64,000 nt of DNA, taken from Arthrobacter sp. P2b (GTDB lineage: Bacteria; Actinomycetota; Actinomycetes; Actinomycetales; Micrococcaceae). This document shows positions 34,406-43,554 of the stretch, one piece after another. Below the pieces are notes generated by a model. It saw only the letters and a program-made list of their open reading frames with translations. It searched no databases and was not told the DNA's origin. How positions within the stretch are numbered: the stretch's first letter is position 1; each line of letters starts with the position of its first letter. Position numbers and translations under genes: made by a program. Location: contig NZ_FVZL01000001.1 of the NCBI RefSeq assembly GCF_900168295.1, positions 310,001 through 374,000 of the forward strand. Direction: 5' to 3'.

Positions 34406-35404
34406 ATGGCGCGAGCGACAGTCCAGGACGTCGCCAAAACGGCTGGAGTGTCCGTCGGGACCGTCTCCCGCGTCCTGAACGGGAGTCCGGCCGTCAGCGC
34501 AGCGAGCAAGGAAAAGGTCACGGGGGCCATCCGCAAGCTCAACTACCGGCCCCTCGCCTCCGCCCGTGACCTGCGCCGCGACCGGACCATGCGCGTCCTG
34601 GCGCTCGCGAAGAACCTCAACTCCCCCGTGATCAGCGAGGCCTTCCGGGGATTCGGTGACGCAGCGGCATTGTCCGGCTACGTCAGCCTGATTGCGCCCA
34701 CCTCCGGGGACCTCGAACGCGAACAGCAGCTGGTGGACATGCTGCGCAACGGCTCGGTGGATGGCCTCATCCTGTTTTCGCCCACCATGCCGGATGCCGA
34801 GGTTGAAGCGCTGGCAGAGCAGTTGAGCGTTGTCCAGGTCTGCGAAATCGTTGATTCCGAGGCTGCGTTCGGTGTTTCCATCGACGACCGGCAGGCGGCC
34901 TTCGACATCACGCAGCACCTCATCCAATCGGGGAGCCGCCGCCTGGCGATGATCGGCAACAGGCTGGCACGCTCCGGCCGGCTGCGCGAGGAAGGCTTCC
35001 GGGAAGCGGCCGCCCAAGCGGGTTTGTCGCCGGAACATCTGCTCCTGGCCGAGGGCGAGTTCGACTTCCACGCCGGGCGCCGCCTCGCCAGGGACCTCCT
35101 GCAGCTGGACCCGCTGCCGGATGCCGTTTTCTGCGGCAGCGATACGGTGGCGGCCGGGTGCGTCCGGGAAATCACGGACGCCGGCCTGCGGGTTCCGGAG
35201 GACGTCGCCGTGGCGGGTTTTGACGACTCCATCCAGGCCGAAATGTGCGTTCCAGAGTTGACCACCATCCGGCAGCCCGCCTATGAGATGGGCCGGGTGG
35301 CCTTTGAGGCACTTTTCGCCCGCATGACAGAACCGGGCGGGCACCGCCGCGGGCGCACGTTCCTTCCGCATCAACTCGTGGTCCGCGACTCCACCAGGAA
35401 CTAG
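34406..35404 (+). CDS. LacI family transcriptional regulator
   Basis: 332 residues. The N-terminal helix-turn-helix ATVQDVAKTAGVSVGTVSRVLNG is a very typical LacI motif with the hinge PLASARDLRRDRT, followed by an effector-binding domain that ends RQPAYEMGRVAFEALFARM. A GGAAGGAAA lies before the ATG. Two perfect palindromes with a central CG follow the gene (35444 and 35492) in front of a Gfo/Idh/MocA and ThuA pair, so it most likely represses that pair. The inducer is probably a sugar or sugar derivative. Confidence 0.92.
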   Translation: MARATVQDVAKTAGVSVGTVSRVLNGSPAVSAASKEKVTGAIRKLNYRPLASARDLRRDRTMRVLALAKNLNSPVISEAFRGFGDAAALSGYVSLIAPTSGDLEREQQLVDMLRNGSVDGLILFSPTMPDAEVEALAEQLSVVQVCEIVDSEAAFGVSIDDRQAAFDITQHLIQSGSRRLAMIGNRLARSGRLREEGFREAAAQAGLSPEHLLLAEGEFDFHAGRRLARDLLQLDPLPDAVFCGSDTVAAGCVREITDAGLRVPEDVAVAGFDDSIQAEMCVPELTTIRQPAYEMGRVAFEALFARMTEPGGHRRGRTFLPHQLVVRDSTRN

Positions 35405-35413
35405 CGCCAGGGG

Positions 35414-35443
35414 TTGACAGCCGCAACGGATGGCTGCCAGACT
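35414..35443 (+). promoter_or_regulatory. Promoter for ThuB/ThuA-like operon
   Basis: A consensus TTGACA and CAGACT are separated by 18 bases. The -10 box ends directly at the first operator, so repressor binding would block it. Confidence 0.55.
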
Positions 35444-35461
35444 TTTGGAATCGATTCCAAA
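35444..35461. promoter_or_regulatory. LacI-type operator 1, perfect palindrome
   Basis: TTTGGAATCGATTCCAAA is an 18-base perfect palindrome with a central CG, abutting the -10 box of the promoter at 35414. Confidence 0.8.
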
Positions 35462-35491
35462 GGCTTCAAGAGTGCCACAAAACCGTGCAGT

Positions 35492-35507
35492 TTGGAATCG
35501 ATTCCAA
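35492..35507. promoter_or_regulatory. LacI-type operator 2, perfect palindrome
   Basis: TTGGAATCGATTCCAA repeats the core of operator 1. The two centres are 47 bases apart, which would allow one tetramer or two dimers to hold the promoter. Confidence 0.8.
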
Positions 35508-35551
35508 TTCCTCACCGCGACTCTCCCCAGCCACCACGTAAGGACGCATCT

Positions 35552-36688
35552 TTGAACCACGAGCAGCAGTCGTCAACGCAGCCCGCAGCCCTCCCGGACG
35601 GAGCACGGGCCCAGGATTTGCGGGTCGGCGTCGTTGGCATAGGTTGGGCCGGCCAGCAGCACCTGAAGGCCTATGAGGCACTGGACGGCGTCAGCATCGT
35701 TTCGCTGGCGGGGATGGAGCAGGAACTCCGCGAGTCCCTGCAGGCCGAATACTCCATTCCCAGTGCGTTCGCGGACTGGAAAGACATGCTGAACCACGGC
35801 GGCCTGGATGCGATCAGCGTCGCAGTGCCCACCTTCCTGCACGCACCCATCGCGATCGCAGCCCTGGAGCGCGGGATCCATGTGCTGAGCGAGAAGCCCA
35901 TCGCACGGAACGCTGCCGAAGGCCAGGCCATGGTGGACGCGGCCCGTAAGGCCGGGCGTGTCCTGGACGTCGCCTTCAACCACCGCCGCCGCGGCGATAT
36001 CCAGGCACTCAAGGGTGTTATCGACGAGGGCGGCCTGGGCCGCCCGTACTACGCGAAGGCATCCTGGCTGCGCCGTTCCGGCATCCCCACGCTGGGCAGC
36101 TGGTTCACTAATCCTGAACTCGCCGGCGGCGGGCCGTTGGCGGACATCGGCGTCCACGCCCTCGACTACGCCCTGCACCTGCTGGGCGAACCGAAGGTGG
36201 TGGCCGTGTCCGCCGCCACCCACTCCGAGCTGGGCCCGCAGGGGCGCGGCGGCGGGAACGAGTACTCTGCCCTCGCCTCCAGCCACGCTTTTGACGTCGA
36301 AGACTTCGCCTCCGCGTTCCTTCGGCTTGAGGGCGGCGGAACCCTCCTGATCGAAGCAAGCTGGGCCACCTACCGGGAATCGGACGACCTCCTGGACTTC
36401 ACGGTTTACGGCACCGATGGCGGAGCCGAACTGAAGGTGCAGGGTGCACCTTTCCCGACCGTCGGACAGCTTCGGGTGTTTACGGACAAGGACGGCGAAT
36501 CCGCAGACTACGTCCCGCCGGTGCTGCCGGGCCGTGCCCACGACGGAGTGGTGGAAGACTTCATCACGGCAGTGCGCGGCGGCGAGGCAGTCTGGGGCGA
36601 GCATGATGGCTCCCTGGCGCTCTACCGCGCACAGATCATCGACGCGTGCTACCAGTCCGCACTGGAGCAGAGGGAGGTTCGTCTCTAA
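35552..36688 (+). CDS. Gfo/Idh/MocA family dehydrogenase (ThuB-like)
   Basis: 378 residues from a TTG at 35552, chosen because AAGGACG lies 6 bases upstream and because the open frame further up runs through the promoter and operators. The Rossmann motif [22 protein letters not shown] is near residue 30, and [15 protein letters not shown] holds the EKP catalytic-type Lys. [20 protein letters not shown] follows in the substrate domain. With the ThuA-domain gene that overlaps its stop, it forms a pair like ThuA-ThuB of rhizobia, which oxidise disaccharides to 3-keto forms. Confidence 0.9.
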   Translation: MNHEQQSSTQPAALPDGARAQDLRVGVVGIGWAGQQHLKAYEALDGVSIVSLAGMEQELRESLQAEYSIPSAFADWKDMLNHGGLDAISVAVPTFLHAPIAIAALERGIHVLSEKPIARNAAEGQAMVDAARKAGRVLDVAFNHRRRGDIQALKGVIDEGGLGRPYYAKASWLRRSGIPTLGSWFTNPELAGGGPLADIGVHALDYALHLLGEPKVVAVSAATHSELGPQGRGGGNEYSALASSHAFDVEDFASAFLRLEGGGTLLIEASWATYRESDDLLDFTVYGTDGGAELKVQGAPFPTVGQLRVFTDKDGESADYVPPVLPGRAHDGVVEDFITAVRGGEAVWGEHDGSLALYRAQIIDACYQSALEQREVRL

Positions 36689-37437
36689 TGAACGGCAAGC
36701 TAAGGATCCGGGTCTGGAACGAAGGCGTCCACGAGGCCATCAACGAGCCATCCCACATCGGCGAGATCTACCCGGACGGCATCCACGGCGCCATCGCCGC
36801 AGGCCTTCGCCCCTACTACCCGGAGGCGGAAATTACGACGGCGGTCCTGGCCACCGACGAAGAACACGGCCTGGACGAAGAGGTGCTGGCCGAGACGGAC
36901 GTCCTGCTGTGGTGGGGACACATGGCCCACCACGAGGTGAGCGACGCCGTCGTCGAACGCGTCCACAGGCACGTGCTGGGCGGTATGGGGCTGATCGTGC
37001 TCCACTCGGGGCACTTCGCCAAGGTCTTCACCAAGCTGCTGGGCACCAGCTGCTCCCTCGCCTGGCGGAATGACGGCGAGCGCGAGCTGGTGTGGACCGT
37101 GAAGCCCTCACACCCCATCGCCGAGGGCGTGGACAGCCCCATCGTTATCCCCGAGCAGGAGATGTACGGCGAACTGTTCGATATCCCGGACCCGGACGAC
37201 CTGATCTTCATCAGCTCCTTCGCGGGCGGCGAGGTGTTCCGCTCCGGCGTCACGTTCACCCGCGGCAAAGGGCGGATCTTCTACTTCAGCCCCGGCGACC
37301 AGGAATACCCGGTCTACCACCACCCGCAGATCCAGCGGGTCCTGGCCAATGGGGTGAAGTGGGCAGCCCAGCCCGGACTGCACCGTTCGGCCCCGGAGGT
37401 CACCAACCCACAGAGGGAATGGTTCGAGAACGCTTAG
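36688..37437 (+). CDS. ThuA domain protein
   Basis: 249 residues from the ATG at 36688, which shares a base with the TAA of the upstream gene; GGGAGG lies about 10 bases before it. The family pattern is clear: [10 protein letters not shown] at the start, [42 protein letters not shown] (a class-I amidotransferase-like fold) and [23 protein letters not shown] cut near its end. ThuA proteins act in trehalose and related sugar use, probably on keto-sugar intermediates, but the chemistry is not settled. No transporter is present in the operon. Confidence 0.9.
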   Translation: MNGKLRIRVWNEGVHEAINEPSHIGEIYPDGIHGAIAAGLRPYYPEAEITTAVLATDEEHGLDEEVLAETDVLLWWGHMAHHEVSDAVVERVHRHVLGGMGLIVLHSGHFAKVFTKLLGTSCSLAWRNDGERELVWTVKPSHPIAEGVDSPIVIPEQEMYGELFDIPDPDDLIFISSFAGGEVFRSGVTFTRGKGRIFYFSPGDQEYPVYHHPQIQRVLANGVKWAAQPGLHRSAPEVTNPQREWFENA

Positions 37438-37498
37438 CATTTACGATGCCGACCACAATGCTGCGGTTTCTCCCATAGCCCGTCCGGCCGCCAGCGGG

Positions 37499-37504
37499 TA
37501 CAAC
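37499..37504 (+). promoter_or_regulatory. Possible -10 box (TACAAC) for leaderless PhoD-like gene
   Basis: TACAAC ends 6 bases before the ATG at 37511. The last base is not the usual T, so support is weaker than for the other such sites. Confidence 0.3.
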
Positions 37505-37510
37505 TGAGAG

Positions 37511-39226
37511 ATGACTACCCCAGCGCTGGTGCTAGGCCCCATGATGCGGTACGTGGACGAGACGTCGGCGAGTATCTGGGTGGAAACCCGTGATGCTGCC
37601 CTGGTCACCGTCAAGACCAGTGCCGGGGAGTGGGGAGTCCCCACGTTCGCAGTGCACGGCCACCACTATGCGCTGGTGGAAGTGGACGGCCTCGGGCCGG
37701 GAACGGTCACGCCCTACACCGTGGAGATCAACGGGACGCACGTCTGGCCGGCGCCGGAACAGCGCGGGGTGGATGGCTCAAACCCCGACGGCCAATTCCC
37801 GCCGCCGGTCATTGCCACCCTCAACCCCGGCAAGCCCCTGCGTTTGGCCTACGGTTCCTGCCGCACCAGCGTGCCGCATGATGCGGCAGGAAACCGGAGC
37901 CACGGGGTGGACTCCTTAAGGGCCTATGCGCTGAACATGATCTCAGGCAGCAGCGAGCCGTGGCCGGATCTTGTGGCCTTCCTGGGGGACCAGGTCTATG
38001 CCGATTCCACCAGCAAGCAGATGCAGGAGTTCATCAAGGCCCGCCGGGACATCAAGGCACCGCCCGGCGAGGAGCTGAAGGACTACGAAGAGTACGCGCA
38101 CCTCTATTACCTCGCCTGGTCGGACCCGGCTAACAGGTGGCTGCTGTCCACCCTGCCCAGTGCGATGATCTTCGACGACCATGACATCCGTGACGACTGG
38201 AACGCCTCACGGTCCTGGCGCCAGGCAATGCAGGATGTTCCCTGGTGGCGGGGCCGGATCAAGGCCGGGCTGGCGTCCTACTGGGTGTACCAGCACCTTG
38301 GCAACCTGTCGCCGCAGGAACGGGCCGCGGATCCCGTGTGGCAAAAAGTCGCCGCGCACCGGGACGGGCAGGAACTCGACCTTAGTGACGATCTGGACAG
38401 CCTCGCGGAACGGGCGAACAGGGACCCTGAGTCCTATCGGTGGAGCTACTCCCGGGATTTCGGCGATACCCGGCTGATCGTGGTGGATTCCCGTGCCGCG
38501 CGGAACCTGGACCCGGACCGCCGCGCCCTCCTGGACGACGTCGAAATGGCCTGGCTGGACGAGCGGATGCAGGGCGGCCTCCGCCATGTCCTGGTGGCGA
38601 CCTCCCTGCCGTTCCTGCTGCCGATGGGCCTGCACCACCTGGAATCGTGGGACGAAGCCATCTCGGAAGGAGCATGGGGCAAGCCGGCGGCGCGGGCCGG
38701 TGAAAAGCTGCGCCAGGCGGCCGACCTGGAGCACTGGGCCGCGTTCCAGAAAAGCTTCCGGCAGGTGGCGGCAATGGCGGTGGAGGTGGCCGACGGCAAA
38801 CGGGGGCCGGCTCCGGAAACCATCACCTTCCTGTCCGGCGACGTGCACTTTTCCTATGTCTCCGAGGTGGAGCGGTCCTCGGGCAGCCGCATTATCCAGG
38901 CGGTCTGCTCACCCATCCGCAACCCCCTGCCGCGGGTGATGCGCTCCTTCGGGGCGCTCATGTCCTACGGCCTGGCCGCACCGGTGGGCGCGGCTGTGGC
39001 GCGTTCGGCAAAGGTCCAGGACCCCCCGTTCCGCTGGTCCGGCATCAATGGTCCCTGGTTCGACAACAACCTTGCCTGCCTTGAAGTGGTGCCCGAGGGG
39101 CTGAGGCTGTGGTGGCAAAAAGGGGTGGTGGACGGCGGCGATCACCTGCACCCACGGCTGGAACGCGTGGCGGAGATGACGGTCGCCCGCCGCAAAACCG
39201 GCGAGCCGGCGAGGGAACGGCTCTAG
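37511..39226 (+). CDS. PhoD-like metallophosphatase
   Basis: 571 residues. A fibronectin-like N-terminal domain (RYVDETSASIWVETRDAALVTV) is followed by the PhoD metal-binding core: LRLAYGSCRTS, FLGDQVYAD, MIFDDHDIRDDWNAS and TFLSGDVHFSYVSEVE, which supply the Cys/Asp/Asn/His ligands of this family. There is no Tat or Sec signal peptide, unlike secreted PhoD, so it would act in the cytoplasm on a phosphodiester or phosphomonoester. It stands alone, convergent with a small membrane protein gene 7 bases away. Confidence 0.9.
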   Translation: MTTPALVLGPMMRYVDETSASIWVETRDAALVTVKTSAGEWGVPTFAVHGHHYALVEVDGLGPGTVTPYTVEINGTHVWPAPEQRGVDGSNPDGQFPPPVIATLNPGKPLRLAYGSCRTSVPHDAAGNRSHGVDSLRAYALNMISGSSEPWPDLVAFLGDQVYADSTSKQMQEFIKARRDIKAPPGEELKDYEEYAHLYYLAWSDPANRWLLSTLPSAMIFDDHDIRDDWNASRSWRQAMQDVPWWRGRIKAGLASYWVYQHLGNLSPQERAADPVWQKVAAHRDGQELDLSDDLDSLAERANRDPESYRWSYSRDFGDTRLIVVDSRAARNLDPDRRALLDDVEMAWLDERMQGGLRHVLVATSLPFLLPMGLHHLESWDEAISEGAWGKPAARAGEKLRQAADLEHWAAFQKSFRQVAAMAVEVADGKRGPAPETITFLSGDVHFSYVSEVERSSGSRIIQAVCSPIRNPLPRVMRSFGALMSYGLAAPVGAAVARSAKVQDPPFRWSGINGPWFDNNLACLEVVPEGLRLWWQKGVVDGGDHLHPRLERVAEMTVARRKTGEPARERL

Positions 39227-39233
39227 ACACTGC

Positions 39234-39668
39234 TCAGACTGGATCCGGCTGCCGCCGAAGCCGCGCCACCAGCGTGGCGGCGAGCATCGCCGTCGTCATT
39301 TCCAGTCCGATGACCACCAGCAGGCGGGCAGCCCCGGACGTGTCAGGGACGTACGACGACGGTCCCCCGCCATGCGCGTGTCCGGCACCTGCCATACCCA
39401 GCAGCAATGCCGCGTGCAAAGCGGCCATCAGCACGGCGGTGACGGTCACCTGATGGAGCGCACCCACCCGGCTGTGCCGCCACACGTGCACGGTGCAGGG
39501 GACGCAGACTGCCGCCATCGCCACCATCAGGACGCCAAGCCACACACCATGATGGCCGGCAGCCGCCAGCCACACATGCACCAGGCAGGAGACAGCGGTG
39601 GCCACGGCGCACACGCGGGGATGCAGGACGGGCCCGCAGGCGCGGACCCGTTCCGCCGTCGTCGTCAT
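39234..39668 (-). CDS. His/Cys-rich small membrane protein after amine oxidase
   Basis: 144 residues from the ATG at 39668, 22 bases after the copper amine oxidase stop on the same strand. About four hydrophobic helices are seen, and the protein is unusually rich in His (10), Cys (5) and Met: VLHPRVCAV, AAAGHHGVWLG, VCVPCTVHVWRHS and MAGAGHAHGGG. No family is recognised. The composition, the linkage to a copper enzyme and the Cys/His tail of that enzyme suggest a role in copper handling. This is inference. Confidence 0.55.
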   Translation of the reverse strand: MTTTAERVRACGPVLHPRVCAVATAVSCLVHVWLAAAGHHGVWLGVLMVAMAAVCVPCTVHVWRHSRVGALHQVTVTAVLMAALHAALLLGMAGAGHAHGGGPSSYVPDTSGAARLLVVIGLEMTTAMLAATLVARLRRQPDPV

Positions 39669-39690
39669 GTCCCGGATCCGGCTGCCGGTA

Positions 39691-41634
39691 CTAGTGGCAG
39701 GAGCCACCGCTGTCGCCCCCGCTGTGGCAGGACCCTGAGGCCGGCTTGTTCGGGTTGGCCGGCACGTCCAGGACGGGGCTGCGGTCAAAGAAGCCTTCGG
39801 GGCGGAGCTTAAAGCCCACGGTGTCCACGGGCATGATGGGCCAGTCCTCGACGCGCGGGAAGTGGGTCAGGCCGAAGGTATGCCACACCACGATGTCCTG
39901 GCCGTCGATGTCACGGTCCTGCGCAACATACGCGGGCAAACCTGCGCCGCCTGCATGCTGGTTCACGAAGTCGCCCGTGGGGTACCGCTCATCCTCGGCG
40001 TAGCGGGTGACCCAGAGATCCTTGGTGGCGAAGGCGGCACGCGCGGCAATGGAGGACCCGGGGTCGGCCAGCAGGGTGGGCTGGTTCTCGGAGTGGAGTT
40101 TGTAGCCCACGGGCTCACCCAGCCGGTTGCGGGACTCCGGATTGGAGATGATCCAGGTCCGGCCGGCGCGGGCGTCGGCTTCCCGGACAGCCTCGGACTC
40201 GCGGGCCAGCACGGTGCGCTTGCGGGAGAACGCATTGCCGCGTTCGTTGCCCGGGCCCATGGCCTGGCGGACCACGTCCTCCTCCTCCACCCGGTTGGTG
40301 AAGCCGTCGATGGCCATGTCCAGGCGGGCGCTGAACAGGTGCTGGTGGAAGGGGGCGCCGAGGCCGGGTGCCAGCTGTGAGATGTTGTCCGAGCCGCCCT
40401 CGGGAAAGGCGGATGTGAAGACGATGCCGGTGGCCTTGGCCTCGAATTCGATGGTGCCGTCCAGGTAGAGGTACCAGTAGAAGCCGTAGTCGTAGTTGCC
40501 GATGGTGGTGAAGAAGGAGATCACCAGGCGGCGGTTGCGGCGGGTGTAGTTGACGCCGGACCACAGGTCGGAGTGCTTCGACAGGATGCCCCAGTCCTCC
40601 TCGTGCATGCAGATGCCGTTGCGGATCTCGCGCGGGTTGCCGAAGGCGTCGCTGATCACCGGGCTGAGGTACGTGATGTCGCCCAGGCAGTCACAGCCCA
40701 GCTCCAGGGAGTTCGCGTACTGGCCCACCAGGTATTCGCCCGTGTCGAAGTAGTTCTGCCAGGACCGGATGGGCGAGGGGTCCCCGTAGGGAACCACCAT
40801 TTCCGCAATGGAGGCGCGGTTGATGATGGGGCGCTTCTTGTCGCCGTCCCGGAAGGCGAGGTTGTGCAGGACCACGCCTTCCCGGACGTCGAAGCCCACA
40901 TCCACGCTCCACTTTTCCCACTCCACGTGGTTGCCGCCCGAAACCGTGAAGCTGGGGCCTTCCGGCTGGGTGATGCTGATGGGCTTCTGCGTGGTGCGGA
41001 GCGGGCCGGTCAGTTCAGGATCCGTGTAGTTGCCGTGCTCGGACGGCACCGGCATGGGGCCGAGGTCCAGCACCTGGGTGATCTCCTTGTTGACCACGTC
41101 AACGTAGGCCACGAGCCCGTCCACGGGATGGGCCCAGGCGCTGTCCTCCGGGAATTCCTGGACAAACGCGAGGCCGCGCAGGATCCGGCGGCCCTTTTCC
41201 TCGGTGTACTCGAACGAGCCGGCGGAGAGCGGGGCAACCCGGACTTTGTTGACGTCCAGGTTCCGGTCCGCCAGCGCTTTGAGCCAGCGCTCATCTTCGG
41301 CCAGGAGCGCCTCGACGACTTCGAACTCCTCCTCCAGGACCGGGAGTTCTCCGGTCACCGCCGTGTCAAGCACGACGGCGGACACCACCTTGTGCTGCGT
41401 CAAAGAGACGACGACGTCGCTCGGGGCACCGCCCGAGACGTCGTGGATGAAGATGCGGAAGCGCCGGTCAGTTTGTGCCGCGGCTCCCCGGGGTGGTTCC
41501 ACCAGTCCCAGGTAGGCGATGCGGTGGTGCGTCTCGAGGTGGCCTTCAGACTGCAGGATGGACCGGACCTCGGAAATTTCGTCGCCGGTGGCCAGTTGGA
41601 AGGCTGATATGGCGTGGGTTGGAGCAAGCGTCAT
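39691..41634 (-). CDS. Copper-containing primary amine oxidase
   Basis: 647 residues from the ATG at 41634. The enzyme turns a primary amine into aldehyde, ammonia and hydrogen peroxide with copper and topaquinone. The cofactor motif TIGNYDY places the TPQ Tyr at 381, the base Asp is in YFDTGEY (297), and copper ligands are HQH (430, 432) and THFPRVEDW (591). These numbers are each one less than in the Arthrobacter globiformis phenylethylamine oxidase, so it is a close relative. The C-terminus ends in [14 protein letters not shown], a tail able to bind metal. A promoter covered by a 28-base palindrome and a divergent TetR gene lie upstream. Confidence 0.96.
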   Translation of the reverse strand: MTLAPTHAISAFQLATGDEISEVRSILQSEGHLETHHRIAYLGLVEPPRGAAAQTDRRFRIFIHDVSGGAPSDVVVSLTQHKVVSAVVLDTAVTGELPVLEEEFEVVEALLAEDERWLKALADRNLDVNKVRVAPLSAGSFEYTEEKGRRILRGLAFVQEFPEDSAWAHPVDGLVAYVDVVNKEITQVLDLGPMPVPSEHGNYTDPELTGPLRTTQKPISITQPEGPSFTVSGGNHVEWEKWSVDVGFDVREGVVLHNLAFRDGDKKRPIINRASIAEMVVPYGDPSPIRSWQNYFDTGEYLVGQYANSLELGCDCLGDITYLSPVISDAFGNPREIRNGICMHEEDWGILSKHSDLWSGVNYTRRNRRLVISFFTTIGNYDYGFYWYLYLDGTIEFEAKATGIVFTSAFPEGGSDNISQLAPGLGAPFHQHLFSARLDMAIDGFTNRVEEEDVVRQAMGPGNERGNAFSRKRTVLARESEAVREADARAGRTWIISNPESRNRLGEPVGYKLHSENQPTLLADPGSSIAARAAFATKDLWVTRYAEDERYPTGDFVNQHAGGAGLPAYVAQDRDIDGQDIVVWHTFGLTHFPRVEDWPIMPVDTVGFKLRPEGFFDRSPVLDVPANPNKPASGSCHSGGDSGGSCH

Positions 41635-41670
41635 GGGGAACCTTTGTCCTGACCCTTTCGGGTCTGCGGA

Positions 41671-41698
41671 TTTATTTTCTATAGTTGTAGAGAATAAA
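41671..41698. promoter_or_regulatory. 28-base palindromic operator between amine oxidase and TetR
   Basis: The arms TTTATTTTCTA and TAGAGAATAAA pair with one mismatch around a 6-base centre. The site covers the -10 box and start region of the amine oxidase promoter and is probably bound by the divergent TetR regulator. Confidence 0.6.
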
Positions 41699-41719
41699 CG
41701 TCCGTAACATGGCTCACAA
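41691..41719 (-). promoter_or_regulatory. Promoter of copper amine oxidase
   Basis: On the minus strand TTGTGA (41719-41714) and TATTCT (41696-41691) are 17 bases apart. The -10 box lies within the palindromic operator. Confidence 0.5.
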
Positions 41720-41755
41720 GAGTCTGAGCGAAAAATTTTCTGGGGAGTGGCCGCG

Positions 41756-42337
41756 GTGCCGAAGATAGTTGACCATGACGAGCGGCGCCTGGAACTGGTG
41801 GACGCCACCTGGCGCATCATTGCCCGGCAGGGCCTGGAGGGCGCCACGATGCGGGAGATCGCCATGGAAGCGGGCTTTGCAAACGGAGCGCTCAAGCCCT
41901 ACTTCCCCACCAAGGACACGCTCCTGGAATTCGCGTTCGGCCATGTCTTCAACCGCACCAACCAGCGGATCGCGGACGTCACCCGGGGCAAGTCAGGGTT
42001 GGCCGCCCTGCGGGCCTTCTGCCGCGAAGTGCTCCCGCTCGACGAGGAGCGCATCAACGAGGCGCGGATCGTCATCCCGTTCTGGCAGAAGGCGGTCAAC
42101 GACCCCCAGAAGGCTGACATCCATCAGCAGTCCATGAGCGAGTGGCTGGCCACTATCCGGCGCTACCTGGCAGAGGCGAGGGACAGCGGAGACGTCCGGG
42201 CCGCCGTCGATGATTCCGTCCTGGCGGGCCAGCTCCTGAACATGCTGCTCGGCGCGCAGATTGCCGCAGCACTCGGCAACGGCACACCCAATCCCGGGCT
42301 CGAGGAGCAGCTCGAGGGATTCTTGGCCCTGCTATGA
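41756..42337 (+). CDS. TetR family regulator (BetI-like)
   Basis: 193 residues from the GTG at 41756, preferred over the GTG at 41747 because GGGGAG is 8 bases upstream and the start [19 protein letters not shown] is typical. The helix-turn-helix is [21 protein letters not shown] near residue 32, and the C-terminal ligand domain is all helical. It is divergent from the copper amine oxidase with a palindromic operator between, and its stop overlaps the next gene as ATGA. It likely represses amine oxidase until an amine or aldehyde binds. Confidence 0.9.
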   Translation: MPKIVDHDERRLELVDATWRIIARQGLEGATMREIAMEAGFANGALKPYFPTKDTLLEFAFGHVFNRTNQRIADVTRGKSGLAALRAFCREVLPLDEERINEARIVIPFWQKAVNDPQKADIHQQSMSEWLATIRRYLAEARDSGDVRAAVDDSVLAGQLLNMLLGAQIAAALGNGTPNPGLEEQLEGFLALL

Positions 42338-43431
42338 CCATCCCGCCCGTCATCGACACCCCGGACATCCTGGTGGACCTCGACATCCTGGACCGGAACA
42401 TTACAAGGATGGCTGAAACCGTCCGGGCAAAAGGCCTCACCCTTCGCCCGCACGCCAAAACGCACAAGATCCCGGAGATCGCCGCCCGCCAATTGGCAGC
42501 TGGGGCCGCCGGACTCACGGTGGCAACCATCGGCGAGGCTGAAGTCTTCGCAGCGGCAGGGGTTACCGACCTCTTCATCGCCTACCCCTTGTGGGTCTCG
42601 CCGGGGAAGGCCGAACGACTCCGGCGCCTGGCGGACACAGTGACGGTCGCCATCGGCGTGGACTCGGCGGAAGGCGCAGCAATGCTCGGCGCGGGGCTCG
42701 GCCCGGCAGCCCGAAGCGTCAGCGTGCTGGTTGAAATCGACAGCGGCCATCACCGCAGCGGTGTCCACCCGCAGGCGGCGGCGGACGTGGCAAAAGCAGC
42801 GTCCGACGCCGGCCTTGAAGTCGCGGGAGTGTTCACCTTCCCCGGGCACAGCTACGCGCCCGGCATGCCGGTGGAAGCAGCGGCACAGGAGCAGGAGGCG
42901 CTCAGGCAGGCTTCGGGTGCGCTGGCCGCCGCCGGACACAACGCAACCGTGCGAAGCGGTGGATCCACGCCCACTGCACTGCTGACCGAAAGCTCGGTGG
43001 CAACGGAGGTGCGCCCGGGCGTCTACGTGTTCGGCGACGCCCAGCAGCTTGAGCTTGGCCGGTGCGGTGTGGAGGACATCGCGCTGACGGTGGCGGCGAC
43101 GGTGGTGAGCCACCATGCAAGCACGCCCGGTACCCCGGAACGCTTCATCATCGATGCCGGGAGCAAGATCCTGGGCAGCGACCGGCCGGCCTGGGCCACC
43201 GGATATGGCCGCCTGATCGATCATCCGGAGGCCCGGATCACCGCCCTCTCGGAGCACCATGCCACGGTCGAGTGGCACGGCCCGGGAAACAGGCCGGCCC
43301 TGGGCGACCGGCTGCGGGTCATCCCGAACCACGTCTGCCTGGCCATCAACCTCGTGGATAACGTCGCCGTCACCAGCGGCGGGCAGCTCGTGGACCGGTG
43401 GACGGTGGCGGCCCGCGGCAGGAACGCGTAG
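42334..43431 (+). CDS. D-threonine aldolase-like PLP enzyme
   Basis: 365 residues. The alanine-racemase-type barrel begins DTPDILVDLDILDRNITRMA, and the PLP Lys is in LRPHAKTHKIPEIA near residue 50. EIDSGHHRSGVHPQAA and FTFPGHSYAPG follow, and the C-terminal domain has NHVCLAINLVDN, where D-threonine aldolases and D-serine dehydratases carry metal ligands. It would cleave D-3-hydroxy amino acids to glycine and an aldehyde, or deaminate D-serine. It is coupled by a 4-base overlap to the TetR gene, a link to amine use that is unexplained. Confidence 0.85.
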   Translation: MTIPPVIDTPDILVDLDILDRNITRMAETVRAKGLTLRPHAKTHKIPEIAARQLAAGAAGLTVATIGEAEVFAAAGVTDLFIAYPLWVSPGKAERLRRLADTVTVAIGVDSAEGAAMLGAGLGPAARSVSVLVEIDSGHHRSGVHPQAAADVAKAASDAGLEVAGVFTFPGHSYAPGMPVEAAAQEQEALRQASGALAAAGHNATVRSGGSTPTALLTESSVATEVRPGVYVFGDAQQLELGRCGVEDIALTVAATVVSHHASTPGTPERFIIDAGSKILGSDRPAWATGYGRLIDHPEARITALSEHHATVEWHGPGNRPALGDRLRVIPNHVCLAINLVDNVAVTSGGQLVDRWTVAARGRNA

Positions 43432-43440
43432 TACTTCCAC

Positions 43441-43468
43441 TCTTTTTTCGCCAACCGTTGAAAAAAGA
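43441..43468. promoter_or_regulatory. T6/A6 inverted repeat before AraC-type gene
   Basis: TCTTTTTTC and GAAAAAAGA pair perfectly across 10 bases just after the aldolase stop. It may be a terminator for that gene, or an operator, since it overlaps a TTGAAA -35 box. Confidence 0.4.
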
Positions 43469-43486
43469 TCCTGCGGACCGTAACCT
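43458..43486 (+). promoter_or_regulatory. Promoter for AraC-type regulator
   Basis: TTGAAA and TAACCT are 17 bases apart, about 70 bases before the start at 43555. A CTGTGT/ACACAG repeat lies downstream of the expected start site. Confidence 0.45.
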
Positions 43487-43554
43487 GATGGGACTGTGTT
43501 GCAGGACACAGCTCCCGGGGAACATCAGATGGCCAGCCGTCGTCAGGAACATCC

